Shown piece by piece: positions 50,457 to 60,907 of a DNA stretch of 64,000 nucleotides (the first letter of the stretch is position 1; each line of letters begins with the position of its first letter). The position numbers and the translations under genes are program-made. The notes under the pieces were generated by a model that did not search any database, had not been told where the DNA came from, and saw only the letters and a program-made list of their open reading frames with translations. Source of the stretch: Symsagittifera roscoffensis (Eukaryota > Xenacoelomorpha > Acoela > Convolutidae); the NCBI RefSeq assembly GCF_963678635.1, contig NC_087068.1:17799872-17863871 (forward strand), given 5' to 3'.

Positions 50457-51192
50457 ATCTCTGCCTGATCTGGGATGTGGAAGAAATCAGGTCGTTAGGA
50501 CTGTCCAATCATCAGCAGAAAGTGACGCTCTTGGTGGTGAGCACGATGCTGGCTCTAAGATGGATTGAAGAAAATGTGACGAAGTATCGGGAAGCGAAGA
50601 CGCCAACGGCGGAGTCGATATGCGCGGTAGATTACAGCAGGAGACTTGAGTTGTTTGAGACTGTATGCAAGGTATTTGCCATACCGATGGAAGTCAGACA
50701 CGTATGGAGCCGCATAAGGTTCTTTCCTTGGTTTCGAGCGACGTTGACGTCCTGGTTATACATGATAACGAAGGATCATATGAGGAAATATCAGAAGAAA
50801 TATCGACAGTTCCAGGCCGAGATAGGACCGGAGGCTTTCAAGAGACCTCTGCTGACCCATCGAAATGCGATCACGACGGGGTGGAAAAAAGTTGGGAGAG
50901 TGTCCAGAAACAACACCAAGGCGAGAGAGTCGATACTAGAGGAAGACTTGGCGAATAACGTGAGCCTGAGTCTGCACAATTCCTTCTGTTTGAACCGAGA
51001 GTCGAGGGTGAAGAGTTTGCCCAATCAAGCGAAGAGATTGCAGAGCAAAGGGAATGGATGCGGTCCTATGAACAGCTGAAAGCCTGGGAAGAGATCGTGA
51101 TTAGCTCCGATGACGAAGAGGCACTGTTGAAGCAGATCGCGGTGTCAAATGCATCTGGGTCTGGTACTTCGAAGGCGAAGAACACGAGGTGA
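50435..51192 (+). CDS. Element B ORF3 C-terminal part (two frames)
   Basis: 50435-51079 matches A 16777-17380: ALRWIEENV, ELFETVC, PWFRATLTSW, FKRPLLTHRNAITT, LHNSFC.NRES. The native end is probably in the frame open at about 51001-51192, an acidic tail ending at a UGA. A frameshift near 51000 would join them. Function unknown. Confidence 0.55.
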
Positions 51193-51617
51193 GCAGGTGG
51201 CTCAGTGGGGAATTCTAGAGTCTTGAGTCTTGAGAAGGAAGGGGGCTCGAGGGTGAACTCGGATGAAATCTGGGTTCACCGAAAAGAAATTTTAACAAAT
51301 GAGATATTGTTATTAATATGTTATATCTATTATATAAATCAAAATGCTGCATGATAAGTTTCTGATCGAATAGGGCAAAAGAAATTTTAAATTACTAGCT
51401 TAAAAGCGGAAATCCACAGGTGCAGGTGTGTGCAGATTTTGATTGCTGTTTAGCGATAGTGTGAAAATTTTACATGGTTGTAAATTTTGGGGTGTAGATA
51501 AACTTAAGTCTGCTGCAAACTTCTGTAAATGACCACTGGCACTGTATCTTGAGTAACACTCGGGTTCCTGGGGATTCACTGACAAACGGCAGCACGCGAT
51601 GAGGACATCGATCTTGA
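51193..51617 (+). other. Element B 3' untranslated region
   Basis: 425 bp, AT-rich, no coding potential seen. It leads directly into the purine-tract motif and the 3' LTR. Confidence 0.55.
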
Positions 51618-51629
51618 GTCCGGGGAGTA
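51618..51629 (+). promoter_or_regulatory. Polypurine-tract-like motif before B 3' LTR
   Basis: GTCCGGGGAGTA, identical to 18302-18313 of A1, immediately upstream of the TGTGCC start of the LTR. Confidence 0.55.
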
Positions 51630-52508
51630 TGTGCCAGTCGGTCATATCTGGAAGTTTGACCTTAAGGAACAAGAAAATACGTGGTTTTGGAATGAAGTTT
51701 TATTTTTCAAAAATTCGAATGGAGCCTGTCATGCTCAGTTTTCTCGCGACAACTGAAAACATAAAATAAAAAAGAGAACGACCGACTTGACAATTGCGGG
51801 AAAGTGACAGAAAAACAGCGTGAAATTGCTATTCGCAATTTCCAAGACAATAATAAAAACCACCAGAGTAGAGCTGTCCTATCTTGATATAGGAGACAGT
51901 GATTACAAAAGAAGATCGGAATCTAGCTGAACCAGAGTGAGCCTTCGGTGGAAAGGTGGACAACCGAAGTGTCCCAATGGTCCAGAACCAAAACTCCGTT
52001 CTTGAGATAAAACTTGTTCGATTAGAACTTATTGAATCAAACTTAATTCCCCGATCATTCTCAAGTTGCTTACTAATTTAGTTACCTCTAGTTCTCAAGT
52101 GTGCTGCTATATAAGTACCTAATTTATTTTCCCGAGTGTGTTTTATGATTGTTATGTTGAGATAAGGCGAGTTTTAGGTTGATCCATCTGAAATGGATCA
52201 AAGTTCCACTGTCTAATAAAAAGTAACTTAACGGATTGTTCCGACCCTGTTTTTAATAGCGTTCGTGTATTTTGGGTATCTCGAGACCTAAGTATGGGGA
52301 CGTTCTTATTATCTAGAGTGGGGGGATATTTTGGTAGTGGCCCTTAAGCTGAAACGGGTTCTAGTCTCATGTCGCAAGCGAGACGGATTGGCTCCGACCG
52401 TTTTGAGGTAGAAAAACACAAGAGATAGTGTCCCTGACTCGTGAGCCAATATTTATAGGGCCTATTTTTCTTAAGCCTCATATGTGACCGAAGTAGGCGG
52501 CTGTTACA
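51630..52508 (+). repeat. Element B 3' LTR
   Basis: 879 bp from TGTGCCAGTCGG to TGTTACA, collinear with 18539-19419. The AATAAA is at 52215-52220 and the preceding hairpin is conserved. After it, A-type LTR sequence resumes with CCGAAATAAG. Confidence 0.88.
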
Positions 52509-53017
52509 CCGAAATAAGACACAACAACATTAGTTGCGATAGCGAGAACGACGAAAATTGTGATTGGAAAACAACAACAAAAAACAGAAGTAACAGAGAC
52601 CGCTCCGAGTTGCAACTATTGTGTCGCTACAATAGTTGCAAGGCCGTTGCGAACAACGGTGAAGGGTGGAAAACAGCCTTCCGGAAGGAGAATAAGAGTC
52701 TTATTTCCCCGGATTCAGGAATCCGGAGGGGTCTCGGGATTTGGACTGAAACTGTTTTACATAACTTTTAGCTTCCCTATTATGCCCTGAATTGAATTTC
52801 ATTAACATCTGAATTCATTTTGCTAGGATGAGAAGCTAGGAGTTGGGGGGAAGGGTTGATCCATCTTCGATGCAGATGATGATTTTTATCTACTGAACAA
52901 AAACAATAATAATATAATAAATAGTAGTAGTCCTGTTTTTAGAAGTGACCTCGTGGTCTGGGGATACTGAGACCCAGCCATGAGCTCACTATTTCTGCAT
53001 GTAATCTAGTTAATTTG
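52509..53017 (+). repeat. A1 3' LTR, middle part
   Basis: It continues the LTR broken off at 18538 and matches A2 LTR positions about 55607-56120. It contains a perfect 13-bp-stem hairpin at 52610-52641 and an AATCCGGAGGGGTC motif at 52720-52733. It is interrupted by the PLE; its last 13 bases (53005-53017) are the left target-site duplication. Confidence 0.85.
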
Positions 53018-53035
53018 TTAAGATTCTCATACGAG

Positions 53036-54430
53036 GTACACAAGGATGAGACACCCCTACGACCTGTACTATCACTTCCCGGCAGCTCGTATGAGAATCT
53101 TAACAAAATGCTTGCAAAGTTTTTTGACAACATCGATGGAGCAAATATAGAAACCAATACTAAAGAGGCTAGAGAAAAAATAGAAAACATTGCTCTAGAT
53201 CCGGATGAAACCATAATATCTCTTGATGTGAAAAGTTTGTACACCAAAGTTCCCCTGAAGGAGGCAATTGAAATTGCTTTACAGAAGCTGTACAGCCAGG
53301 AGTCTCCTCCTGAAATTCAAAGAGCAACCATGAAAAGGCTTTTGAATATGGCGGTCAGCAAAGTATATTTCAAGTGTAATGATTCATGGTATGTACAAGT
53401 TGATGGTTTAGCAATGGGCGCGTCCCTCGCTGTAATTCTGGCAAACTTATGGCTGAAAGAATACGAATTTGCTCTGCGACAACAAATACCGGTGGGAACG
53501 GGGGTACAGCAAATTAATGACAAAAACGGCTTGTGCCCATGTTGCAGCAGGAAAGTCACATATAGATCAAAGGGGGTTGAATGCGAGAGTTGCCGAAACT
53601 GGTATCATCTAAAATGCGGAAAAATATCCGATGACGTATAAGCATCAATAACCGCGATAGTCTGGTACTGTGAAAGCTGCTGCCGAGCTAAGAACAAGGA
53701 GAAGGATACTCCCCAGGTGAAATTGTTCCTCAGGTATGTGGATGACATTGTTAGAACAGTCAGAGGGGAGCCGAGTTGTCTTCTCGATGCCGCCAATTCT
53801 CTTCATCCAAATTTGCAGTTCACTCTAGAGAAAACTAATTCGGAGGGGAATTTGCCGTTCCTGGATTTGAACATAAATGTATCGCAGGATAGGCGTGTAA
53901 CTTCCAGTTGGTATCAAAAACCAACAGATACAGGGACTATACTGAACTATAGAAGCTGCGCCCCAACTCAGTATAAGCGTAGTGTTATCCAAGGCACTGT
54001 ACACAGGGTTTTTAGGAGTACATCTAGCTGGGAGCAATTTGATAAGGCTATGGAAACTAATAGGGCGCAATGGCTGACAAATCAGTACCCTGAAAACTGG
54101 TCCGCAAAGGTGGCTTCAGACGCCTTGTGCAAGATCATCGAGGGTAAAGGCAAGCCCCTGGATAGTGACAGGGGTTTGTCAGTTCAATCACCAAAGGATG
54201 AGAAGCCCCCAATGCTGATGGTGCAATATAGAGGTAACCAGAACCAATATTTTGCTAACAGGTTACGAAAATTAACGAACGTTCAAGTGGTTTTCACCAC
54301 AAGAAAACTACAATCATGTTTACCATCACTGAAGTCAGCATTTTCTAATGACCTCAAGTCAAGAGTGGTTTATAAACTTCATGTAGTGGATGCACTTCCA
54401 CCTATGTCGGACAAACTGTTCGACATTTGA
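53036..54430 (+). pseudogene. PLE reverse transcriptase with internal PHD-like finger
   Basis: RT motif A (SLDVKSLYTKVP), motif B (DGLAMGASLAVILANL) and motif C (FLRYVDDIV) are present, with both catalytic aspartates of the YVDD box. Between motifs B and C lies a C4HC3 zinc finger: Cys-x2-Cys, x12, Cys-x2-Cys, x4-His-x2-Cys, then Cys-x2-Cys, typical of PHD fingers. A TAA at 53639-53641 cuts it inside this finger. After motif C come the HPNLQFTLE and SWYQKPTDTGT segments typical of PLEs. The frame is lost near 54380. The start is missing through 5' truncation. Confidence 0.85.
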
Positions 54431-54654
54431 CCACTAGAATTGAGGAACATAAGAAAGCAGACTCACCGGTAGGCCTCCACCTTCAGCAATGCCAACTTGA
54501 GGGAAATAGCGCAGATCTTAGTTGGGAAATTATAGATAGGTCAAACAACCAAACAAAATTGCTAACACTAGAGGCAATACATATCAGGAAAGAGAAACCG
54601 GGCTTGAACACGCGCGATGAGTTTAGGAGCAGGAAGTTAACACTGAAAATTTAG
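54381..54654 (+). pseudogene. PLE GIY-YIG endonuclease domain
   Basis: After a one-base shift at about 54380 the sequence reads a C-x2-C, TYVGQT and HLTTRIEEH series, then HLQQC and a LEAIHIRKEKPGLN end: the GIY-YIG nuclease of endonuclease-positive PLEs. The Glu in LEAI is the expected metal-binding residue. The stop is at 54652-54654. Confidence 0.78.
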
Positions 54655-54990
54655 TCCCAAAATATTTTTGGTTTTTTATTCAAAACGTACATGTCTAAAT
54701 CGAAATTATGACTCAGAAACTTCCAGACAAATTAATTTTAAAATGTTTAATTAATTTTAGAGGTTAAAAGTATTTTAATCTTAATAGTAATTTAGAGGTC
54801 AACTGTGATTGGCTAATTTTTTATCATGATGGTTTAGAACCAAATTGTATGTGATTTATTGTAAATAACATTTGTAAATTGATGTTTTATTGTCATTTAG
54901 AGTAGTTTATTGTAAAAATCCTGACGATGCACATAGTTGCGAAAACGTTTGAAATTTACTTTTTAGCAAAAATTTCTTCTAGTTAATTTG

Positions 54991-55172
54991 AGTGTTTTGA
55001 CCGAAGCCGAAAGCAGTAACGTTTTTGTCGACCCGATGTTAGAAAGACCACCAAAAGAACTGGCTTGGTAGAGACGGTGAAAAACATGTAGAGCTCTGTT
55101 TAGACGTTAGCCAGTCGTCTTAGAACTTAGCTTTATTTTCCGTCGATATGTATCTTCCGGGCGAATGTTACA
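54991..55172 (+). repeat. A1 3' LTR, last part
   Basis: It matches the final 180 bp of the A2 LTR and ends ...CGAATGTTACA. With 18314-18538 and 52509-53017 it makes an LTR of about 917 bp, close to the 929 bp of A2, but it differs from A2 at roughly one base in ten. Confidence 0.85.
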
Positions 55173-55370
55173 TGTAACGATTGTAGCGACACAATCGTTA
55201 CAACTCGGAGCGGTTTCTGACAATTTCCAGTTATCTGTCGTTATTTCTTTCGTAGTCGTTTCTACTGCAACTATTGTTGTTCTGTTTTTTTTCTCGTTTT
55301 TCTCCAAAATGGCCGTTTCAATCATTTCTCAGAAATTTGACATCACAATTCGAATTCTTGAAAATTAAAT
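55173..55370 (-). repeat. Inverted A-type LTR fragment
   Basis: Its reverse complement aligns with A2 LTR positions about 55540-55737. It starts within the LTR hairpin, whose arms here differ from the other copies but still pair (55173-55202). It sits between the end of A1 and the start of A2. Confidence 0.8.
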
Positions 55371-55382
55371 TTTCCAGAATAT

Positions 55383-56311
55383 TGTGACATTCGACCAGAA
55401 TGGCCAAAATGCAATTTGCGCAGACTTCGAATTTTTAGCAGTAAGCCTTCCGGATTTGTGGTTATTAAGAACTAAGAACGTTATTGGAACGATTGGCCAA
55501 ACGGTGAGGGCTAGAATATTCCGGTATTTTTAAATTTCAAAAATTCGAATTATGACGTCATATTTCTGAGAAACGTCAGAAACGGCTATTTTGGCTAAAA
55601 CGAGAAAGAAGAACACGAGAACAACATTATCTGCGATAGCGAACAGGACGAAAATCGAGATTAAAAACGACAACGAATTACAGAGTAGCAGAGAACACTC
55701 CGAGTTGCAACTATTGTGCCGCTACAATAGTTGCAAGGCCGTTGCGAACAACGGTGAAGGGTAAGAAACCAGCCTTCTGGATTAGGAGGAAATCAAGATT
55801 AACGAGCTTGATTCAGCGGATTCGTCAATCCGGAAGGGTAAAGGAACTGAAACTTTTAACCTGCCACGTAAACTTTTAGCATCCTGTCATGTCCTGACTT
55901 GAATTTAATTGATATTTGGATTAGTTTTAACAAGGATGAGGTGCTAGGAGTTGGAGGGGGGGGGGGAAGGGTTGATCCATCTTCGATGGAGATGATGATT
56001 TTTATCTACTGAACAAAAACAATAGTAATATAATAAGTAGTAGCCCTGTTTTTAGGAGTGACATCGTGGTCTGGGGATACTGAGACCCAGCCATGAGCTC
56101 ACTATTTGCATGTAATTAAGTTAATTTGAGCGTTCTGGTCGAAGCCGGAGAACAGTGACGTTTTTGTCGACCCGATGTTGGAAAGACCACCGAAAGTACT
56201 GGCTTGGTAGAGACGGTGAAAAGCATGCAAAGCTCTGTTTAGACGTTAGCCAGTCGTCTTAAGACTTAGTTTTGTTTTCCGTCGATATGTATCTTCCGGG
56301 CGAATGTTACA
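55383..56311 (+). repeat. Element A2 5' LTR
   Basis: 929 bp, TGTGACA...TGTTACA, so the ends are 7-bp near-perfect inverted repeats. It contains the 13-bp-stem hairpin (55705-55736), an AATCCGGAAGGGTA motif (55827-55840) and a CCATCTTCGATGG hairpin near 55977. It is followed by a primer-binding-site candidate, so it is a 5' LTR. Confidence 0.88.
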
Positions 56312-56323
56312 TACATGTTTTTA

Positions 56324-56338
56324 TGGCGCTCCTGGGTG
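56324..56338 (+). promoter_or_regulatory. Primer-binding-site candidate (element A2)
   Basis: TGGCGCTCCTGGGTG, 12 bp downstream of the LTR end, identical to that of element B. The preceding ACATGTTTTTA is also shared with small changes. Confidence 0.55.
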
Positions 56339-59286
56339 TTATTCTTTTTAACATCATGACCGGCGGAACCGTTAACAAGCACTCCGCGCCGAGCGGATGC
56401 TCACATTAACGCCCTTAATAGGCCTAAACCGCCGGGGCGGAAGGGTAGTTCGGAACGCGGAAGCCTTCCGGATTACCGTGAATAGTTTTTTAACCTAGTT
56501 AAGACCGAAAATTCATGAACCAGGAAGGGTGGGGGGAATCGCGAACCCTTCATCCCCTGAGTGGTTTGTGACCAAAAACACTTAAAGATATAAGTAAAAC
56601 CAAACAAAAAGTAGTATAGTACCCAAGAAAAACAAAAAACATAAAAAATAACCGAAAAAACCAAAAACAGTAAAAAAAAGTAAAAAATCAGTAGAAATCA
56701 TCCCCCCAGACAAGATGTGATCCAACCCCCCCGTTTGTTGTTGATAGATATATTGTTGTTACAGGCATTTATATCAGTCAGGATCGTTACGATCAGTTTT
56801 GTAGCCCGTTTGTGAGGCTTGTACTGTAGGGTTATTTGAGCATTTAAGCACGTTAATGATAAATTGCGCTCAATCCGGAAGGGTCAGCTGATTTGCGCTC
56901 AATTCGGAAGGGTCTTGGGTGAAGACCGATCCGGCAAGCAGTACAAGGAGCAACAAGAAGAGGCTCAACGACGACAACAATCGACTGTTGGGTATCGTTA
57001 ACAAGTTTTGTAGCCCTTTTGGTACAAAAATTAAGATAGTAATCTGTGGGGGGCTCGACAGTGCTGCACTGTAGTGACCCTTCACCGAACTGCGAATATC
57101 CGAGTTAAGCACCTTAATTCGGATATTAAGGAAACCCGGAGGGGTATAGTATTACTAATATTATTATTTATATAGCCTATATTAATAGTCTTATATCGTT
57201 TTTCAGTGAAAAACAACGAAAACAGACCGGTTTTTAGGGTCAAAATAGCGATATTTTGATCCCCCTACAAGTCGCGATTTTTGAGATATCGATATTTTTT
57301 GAAACGGAAAAAAGCGCTGAGTTAGTGTGTTACATCGTAACTGCACTACCATAATAGATCGAACCGGTTAAGTTAAGTTCGAAGGTGGTTGGAACTATTT
57401 TGGTACCGAAAACTGAAATTTCGTGATTTTTGAGAAAACGGAACACTATAAGTTTAGAAAATTTTTTGAAATTTTTGAGTTACGACAGTAAAAATAGTTT
57501 TTCGGACAACTTCCACTAGTGAATCTACGAGTTTTAAAACCCGCTACCCGAAAGCCTTCCGGGTTGCAGAGAAATCGAACATAACGTGTTTGATTTGGTG
57601 GATTCATCAATCCGGAGGGGTCCAGGTAGCATAGTTTTTCGCAAATTTTTTCTACAAAAGCGTTTTAGATCGGGTCTTTTGCATTGAACGAGAAGAGTAT
57701 AGGCCTTCTGAGCTCGGATCAATAATTTTTAGGTCGAGAGGACCAGATTTGCGGAAAAAGTTAGGCGGAACCTATAAGAGAGAAAATTTTTGAGTCTAGA
57801 AAAAAGACGTCTTAGTTAATAACTTTGGAACTACTGGGCACATCGAGTTGATCTTGGTACCAATAGATCAGAAATTAGCTGAGCTTAATGATAGGGTCAG
57901 AAATTTTTCAGAAAAATAAGCGTGAAAATTTTTTGAGATTGTTTTTAGCAAATTCCTCAATTTGGAAGGGTACACCCTTCACGTTTTACAAAAATTTTTT
58001 AGAAGAGCCCTTATAACCCTACGAAAAGGTAATAGCGGTTGAATAAAGTAACTTTAGGCCGTTCTAGACGAAAAGGGAGGGCTAAAGGCACAGCAAAAGC
58101 TTAATCGAGCAGAAGTTAGGCCAGCGATAAGACCCTTCACCGTTAGTGTGAATTGTCAAATAAGAGGCTTAACTTCAATCCGGAAGGGTCTAGGAAGGTA
58201 GTACATACCCTTCCCAGTTAATTGAAAGGGCATAATTGCATCGGAGAACGTATCCGGAGGGGTATAGGTTGAAAAAAGGAAATCTCCGAAAAGCCACTTT
58301 TACAAAACCGGAGTGCTCCCAATCCGGAGGGGTCAAAGATTTTTCAAGTTAGGAGGGGTCCGAATCCGGAGGGGTCTTATAGTTGCTAATTTGGAGGGGT
58401 CCAAATCCGGAGGGGTCTTATATTAACCAACTCAGAGGGGTCCCAATCCGGAAGGGTCTAGACTTTGTTAGTCCGGAAGGGTCCAATTTGTGCCAATCCG
58501 GAGGGGTATTATTTTATTAAGGACTTAGGTAGACGAAAGAAAGACTAAAAAGTGAGAGGTATTAGGTTATTAACACACAGGTTAGGTATCAGTGACTGCA
58601 CTGGTAACTTGCCTTTCAATAAGAACCAGAATAATACAAAACAAGTCCGAACTCGGATATTCGCGACACTAAGTCTAAATTAAAAAGAGCGTGATTCATT
58701 GGTGTGGATTGAAACATAATACGTTTTTGGGAAAAGTGACTGCCCTGAGGATTTTAGTAGGTCTAGCTCGGGCAGTCCGAAGGCAGATAGGTAACACAGT
58801 ACTCGGTGGGTGCGATAAACGCCCACTTGAGAAAATTACTGCCTTCAAAGTTTTGTCTGTTTGGTGCAGCACCGAGCAGGGAAAGCTTTTTCTTTAAAAG
58901 ACAGGTTCGACTATTGTACTGCGACCGACTAAGAGTACAAGACACATACGTTTTTTTTATATATACATTCATATTGTGTCAATATATATTTTTGTTTTTG
59001 ATTTTAAATCAACGTAAACTGTGCTTGATTGGGTAGTGAATACACTATCTTTTAAATTGACTGATAACATCATATTGTGCTAATTTCCAAATCTTTGGAC
59101 CGATAATCGGTTAGTGTGAATAAATTTTATACAAACTGTACTCTAATAACATACAGGGATTCTTGGTCACTATTTAATAGAATCTTGTGGAATTTATTGT
59201 GTTGTGTCATTATTATTGTTAATAAAACTATAAGGTCTCTAGCAATCGAGTTAAGTGTATAGGCATTAGAAAGTGACAAATAGAGA
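56339..59286 (+). other. Element A2 5' leader
   Basis: About 2.95 kb with no gene that I can support. It holds an A-rich stretch (56580-56700), a GATCGTTACGATC mini-hairpin (56782-56794), and many copies of AATCCGGARGGGT. It matches the B leader only in small patches and lacks the 14-bp minisatellite. Its length matches the inferred A1 leader left of the window. Confidence 0.65.
58177..58508 (+). repeat. Cluster of AATCCGGARGGGTC motifs in A2 leader
   Basis: At least seven good copies: 58177, 58321, 58363, 58404, 58445, 58470 (AGTCC), 58495, plus degenerate ones at 58251, 58350 and 58389. Outlying copies lie at 56873, 56902, 57134 and 57609, and single copies in the LTRs (52720, 55827). Spacing is irregular at 25-70 bp. 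Confidence 0.75.
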
Positions 59287-60201
59287 ATGAGTCTAGACAA
59301 GTCAAGGATACCAAAACGAGGTAATAGCTCTAGAAAATTCATACCTGAAAAGCAAAGAAAAACGATGACTGATCCTTTTGTGGATTGGATCAAGCGATCC
59401 CGGTCTGATAAAAAGGGGACGGTTTCAGGCAGAATGGTTGAAACGAGAAGTCAGAAGACCTCAGAAGAGCAAAGAGAACTGTTAGAAGTGGAGGTCAATA
59501 CAGACCATACCATGAATGACAACCAGGAAGTAAATGGACTGGAAGGGAGGGGCAGAAGGCTGGCGAGTGAATCTACCCCGGTAGAACAAGGCCATGATTT
59601 TGCCACTTCCACCGGGACATTGGATCGAGAAGAGATGTCGGAACTGTCCGACATCTCAACTGAAGTAGCGGCAACTAGAAGATCTCCGACAGACAACACT
59701 ATGATGGCAAGCGGAACTGGGAAACAAACAACGTCATCATCGTTCTCAGAAAGTATGAAGAACACCTTCGGAAACATCTTTCCATTCAGCATGGGAGGAG
59801 GAGCAGGAAACGACGGTGGGTCCCAGGAGGAAGAGGATGAAGAGGAGCAAGGGGACTTTGGATCTCAAGTCAGCCTCAATAGTTCGATCCAGGAGAGTGA
59901 GGCACACGTCGGAAGAGAGACTGGAACCAAGGACAACTTTGGTGTAGTGACAACGATAAGCAAAGAGGCGAACACACCGGGCCAGTCAAAAGACTTCGCG
60001 ATTAGGACAAGTTCGGAGCCACAACCTGGAGAGAGTAGAACCAGAGGGCTCGACAAGCACGAAGTTACCTGGGACCGACAGGGTTACACCACCACTAGTG
60101 ACGCCACTCGTGGAAAACGGGGCAGCACTAGAGGAAGCCTTAAACAACATAGTGGACAGTTTAGGAGAACAAAACGAGCAAATGTCAATAAGGATGAGTG
60201 A
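59287..60201 (+). CDS. gag: A2 gag, N-terminal segment
   Basis: It starts at ATG 59287 (MSLDKSRIPKRG), the first good start after the leader. 304 residues: a basic N-terminus to residue about 50, then an acidic Ser/Thr-rich region. It contains a MVETRSQK stretch similar to MVNTRSNT near the B gag start, so the two gags are homologous from the start. From residue 139 it is the same as the A1 ORF at 2-511. The frame is lost at about 60095 as in A1. Confidence 0.75.
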   Translation: MSLDKSRIPKRGNSSRKFIPEKQRKTMTDPFVDWIKRSRSDKKGTVSGRMVETRSQKTSEEQRELLEVEVNTDHTMNDNQEVNGLEGRGRRLASESTPVEQGHDFATSTGTLDREEMSELSDISTEVAATRRSPTDNTMMASGTGKQTTSSSFSESMKNTFGNIFPFSMGGGAGNDGGSQEEEDEEEQGDFGSQVSLNSSIQESEAHVGRETGTKDNFGVVTTISKEANTPGQSKDFAIRTSSEPQPGESRTRGLDKHEVTWDRQGYTTTSDATRGKRGSTRGSLKQHSGQFRRTKRANVNKDE

Positions 60202-60907
60202 ACTAGAAAGAGCAGTTCACATTGAAAGAGAAAGTCTGCGGGAAGAAATAAACCGCAACAGACAAGAAGTTGGCAGGAGCGAAAAACGCTTGAAAGAAAG
60301 AACGGACGAACATATGACGAGGAACTTGTGGCGAATGACAAGAGAGGCGGAACAGAGGGAGTTACGCTTAAGAGCCGACATGGAGAAGTTAAGAATTCAG
60401 CAAGAGCAGTCTCTTGGGACTCTTGACACAAAGATAGATGCGATGATGGAGAGGCGAACTCAGGCTATCATGGATAGGTTGGACGGGCTACTAAGCAGCA
60501 AGAGTGGACCAAAAGAAGGAGAGCCGAACTCGGGAGGTCCCAGCAGTGAACCGAGGGTGAACTTCAATGAAAATCAAAGGAGGAAGACGTATGGATCCAC
60601 TAGAGGCAGGGGCAGTTCATCAGGCTATGCCACAAGGGGTAATACAGCATGGGGCCCGAACAGTAGAGCAAGTTCAACGGGGAACAGACAAACCTCTAAC
60701 GAACGACCAACGCAAAGCACACATGCGACTGGGAGAAGTGATTCCGGCAACAGGGGGCATGCAAGCCCGAGGAGGAGTCATGTGGGCCAAGCGGGAAGCG
60801 CTCACGGTGATTCGGATTGCAGGGATGCACCGCACACAGAGACTTCGACGAGGTGTGAGGACACTCAAGGGATGCTACGGCAATGGCCACAGCATTTGAA
60901 CCCCTGA
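60098..60907 (+). CDS. gag: A2 gag, coiled-coil segment
   Basis: A copy of A1 408-1217 with one visible residue change (His to Asn at about residue 159). It is a Glu/Arg-rich coiled coil followed by a Gly/Ser/Arg-rich tail. Confidence 0.65.
   Translation: MTPLVENGAALEEALNNIVDSLGEQNEQMSIRMSELERAVHIERESLREEINRNRQEVGRSEKRLKERTDEHMTRNLWRMTREAEQRELRLRADMEKLRIQQEQSLGTLDTKIDAMMERRTQAIMDRLDGLLSSKSGPKEGEPNSGGPSSEPRVNFNENQRRKTYGSTRGRGSSSGYATRGNTAWGPNSRASSTGNRQTSNERPTQSTHATGRSDSGNRGHASPRRSHVGQAGSAHGDSDCRDAPHTETSTRCEDTQGMLRQWPQHLNP

Larger units (their letters stand above)
30841..52508 (+). mobile_element. Element B, nested Ty3/gypsy-like retroelement
   Basis: It runs 5' LTR 30841-31721, leader, gag-protease-RT, integrase fragment, ORF2, ORF3, 3' LTR 51630-52508. 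It was inserted in the A1 3' LTR, and its outer flanks rejoin that LTR (CCG on both sides). Although 21.7 kb long, it has lost about 1.4 kb of RT/RNase H and the stretch from mid-integrase to the start of the SGNH domain, so it is non-autonomous. Its first LTR and leader also exist as the upstream duplicate 18539-26557. Confidence 0.88.
53018..54977 (+). mobile_element. 5'-truncated Penelope-like element
   Basis: 1960 bp carrying a PLE-type RT, a PHD-like zinc finger and a GIY-YIG-type endonuclease. The left end is an inverted repeat: 53018-53035 (TTAAGATTCTCATACGAG) is the reverse complement of 53087-53104, as seen when PLEs integrate with a small inverted end. The 3' non-coding tail is about 320 bp and AT-rich. 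Flanked by a 13-bp duplication. Confidence 0.85.
53005..54990 (+). repeat. 13-bp target-site duplications flanking the PLE
   Basis: TCTAGTTAATTTG at 53005-53017 and at 54978-54990. LTR sequence outside them is continuous when compared with A2 (56101-56130). Confidence 0.9.

Noticed and set aside
52509-53004. Independent solo LTR after element B
   Set aside because: It continues exactly where the LTR at 18314-18538 stops, so it is the second part of the A1 3' LTR.
53015-53247. A minus-strand protein-coding frame (52939-53247) at the PLE left end
   Set aside because: It arises because the PLE 5' piece is inverted and reads a few RT residues backwards; it has no independent support.
56312-59286. 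Host gene exons in the A2 leader
   Set aside because: Only short unconserved frames; the region starts at a primer-binding-site candidate and ends at gag, so it is leader.
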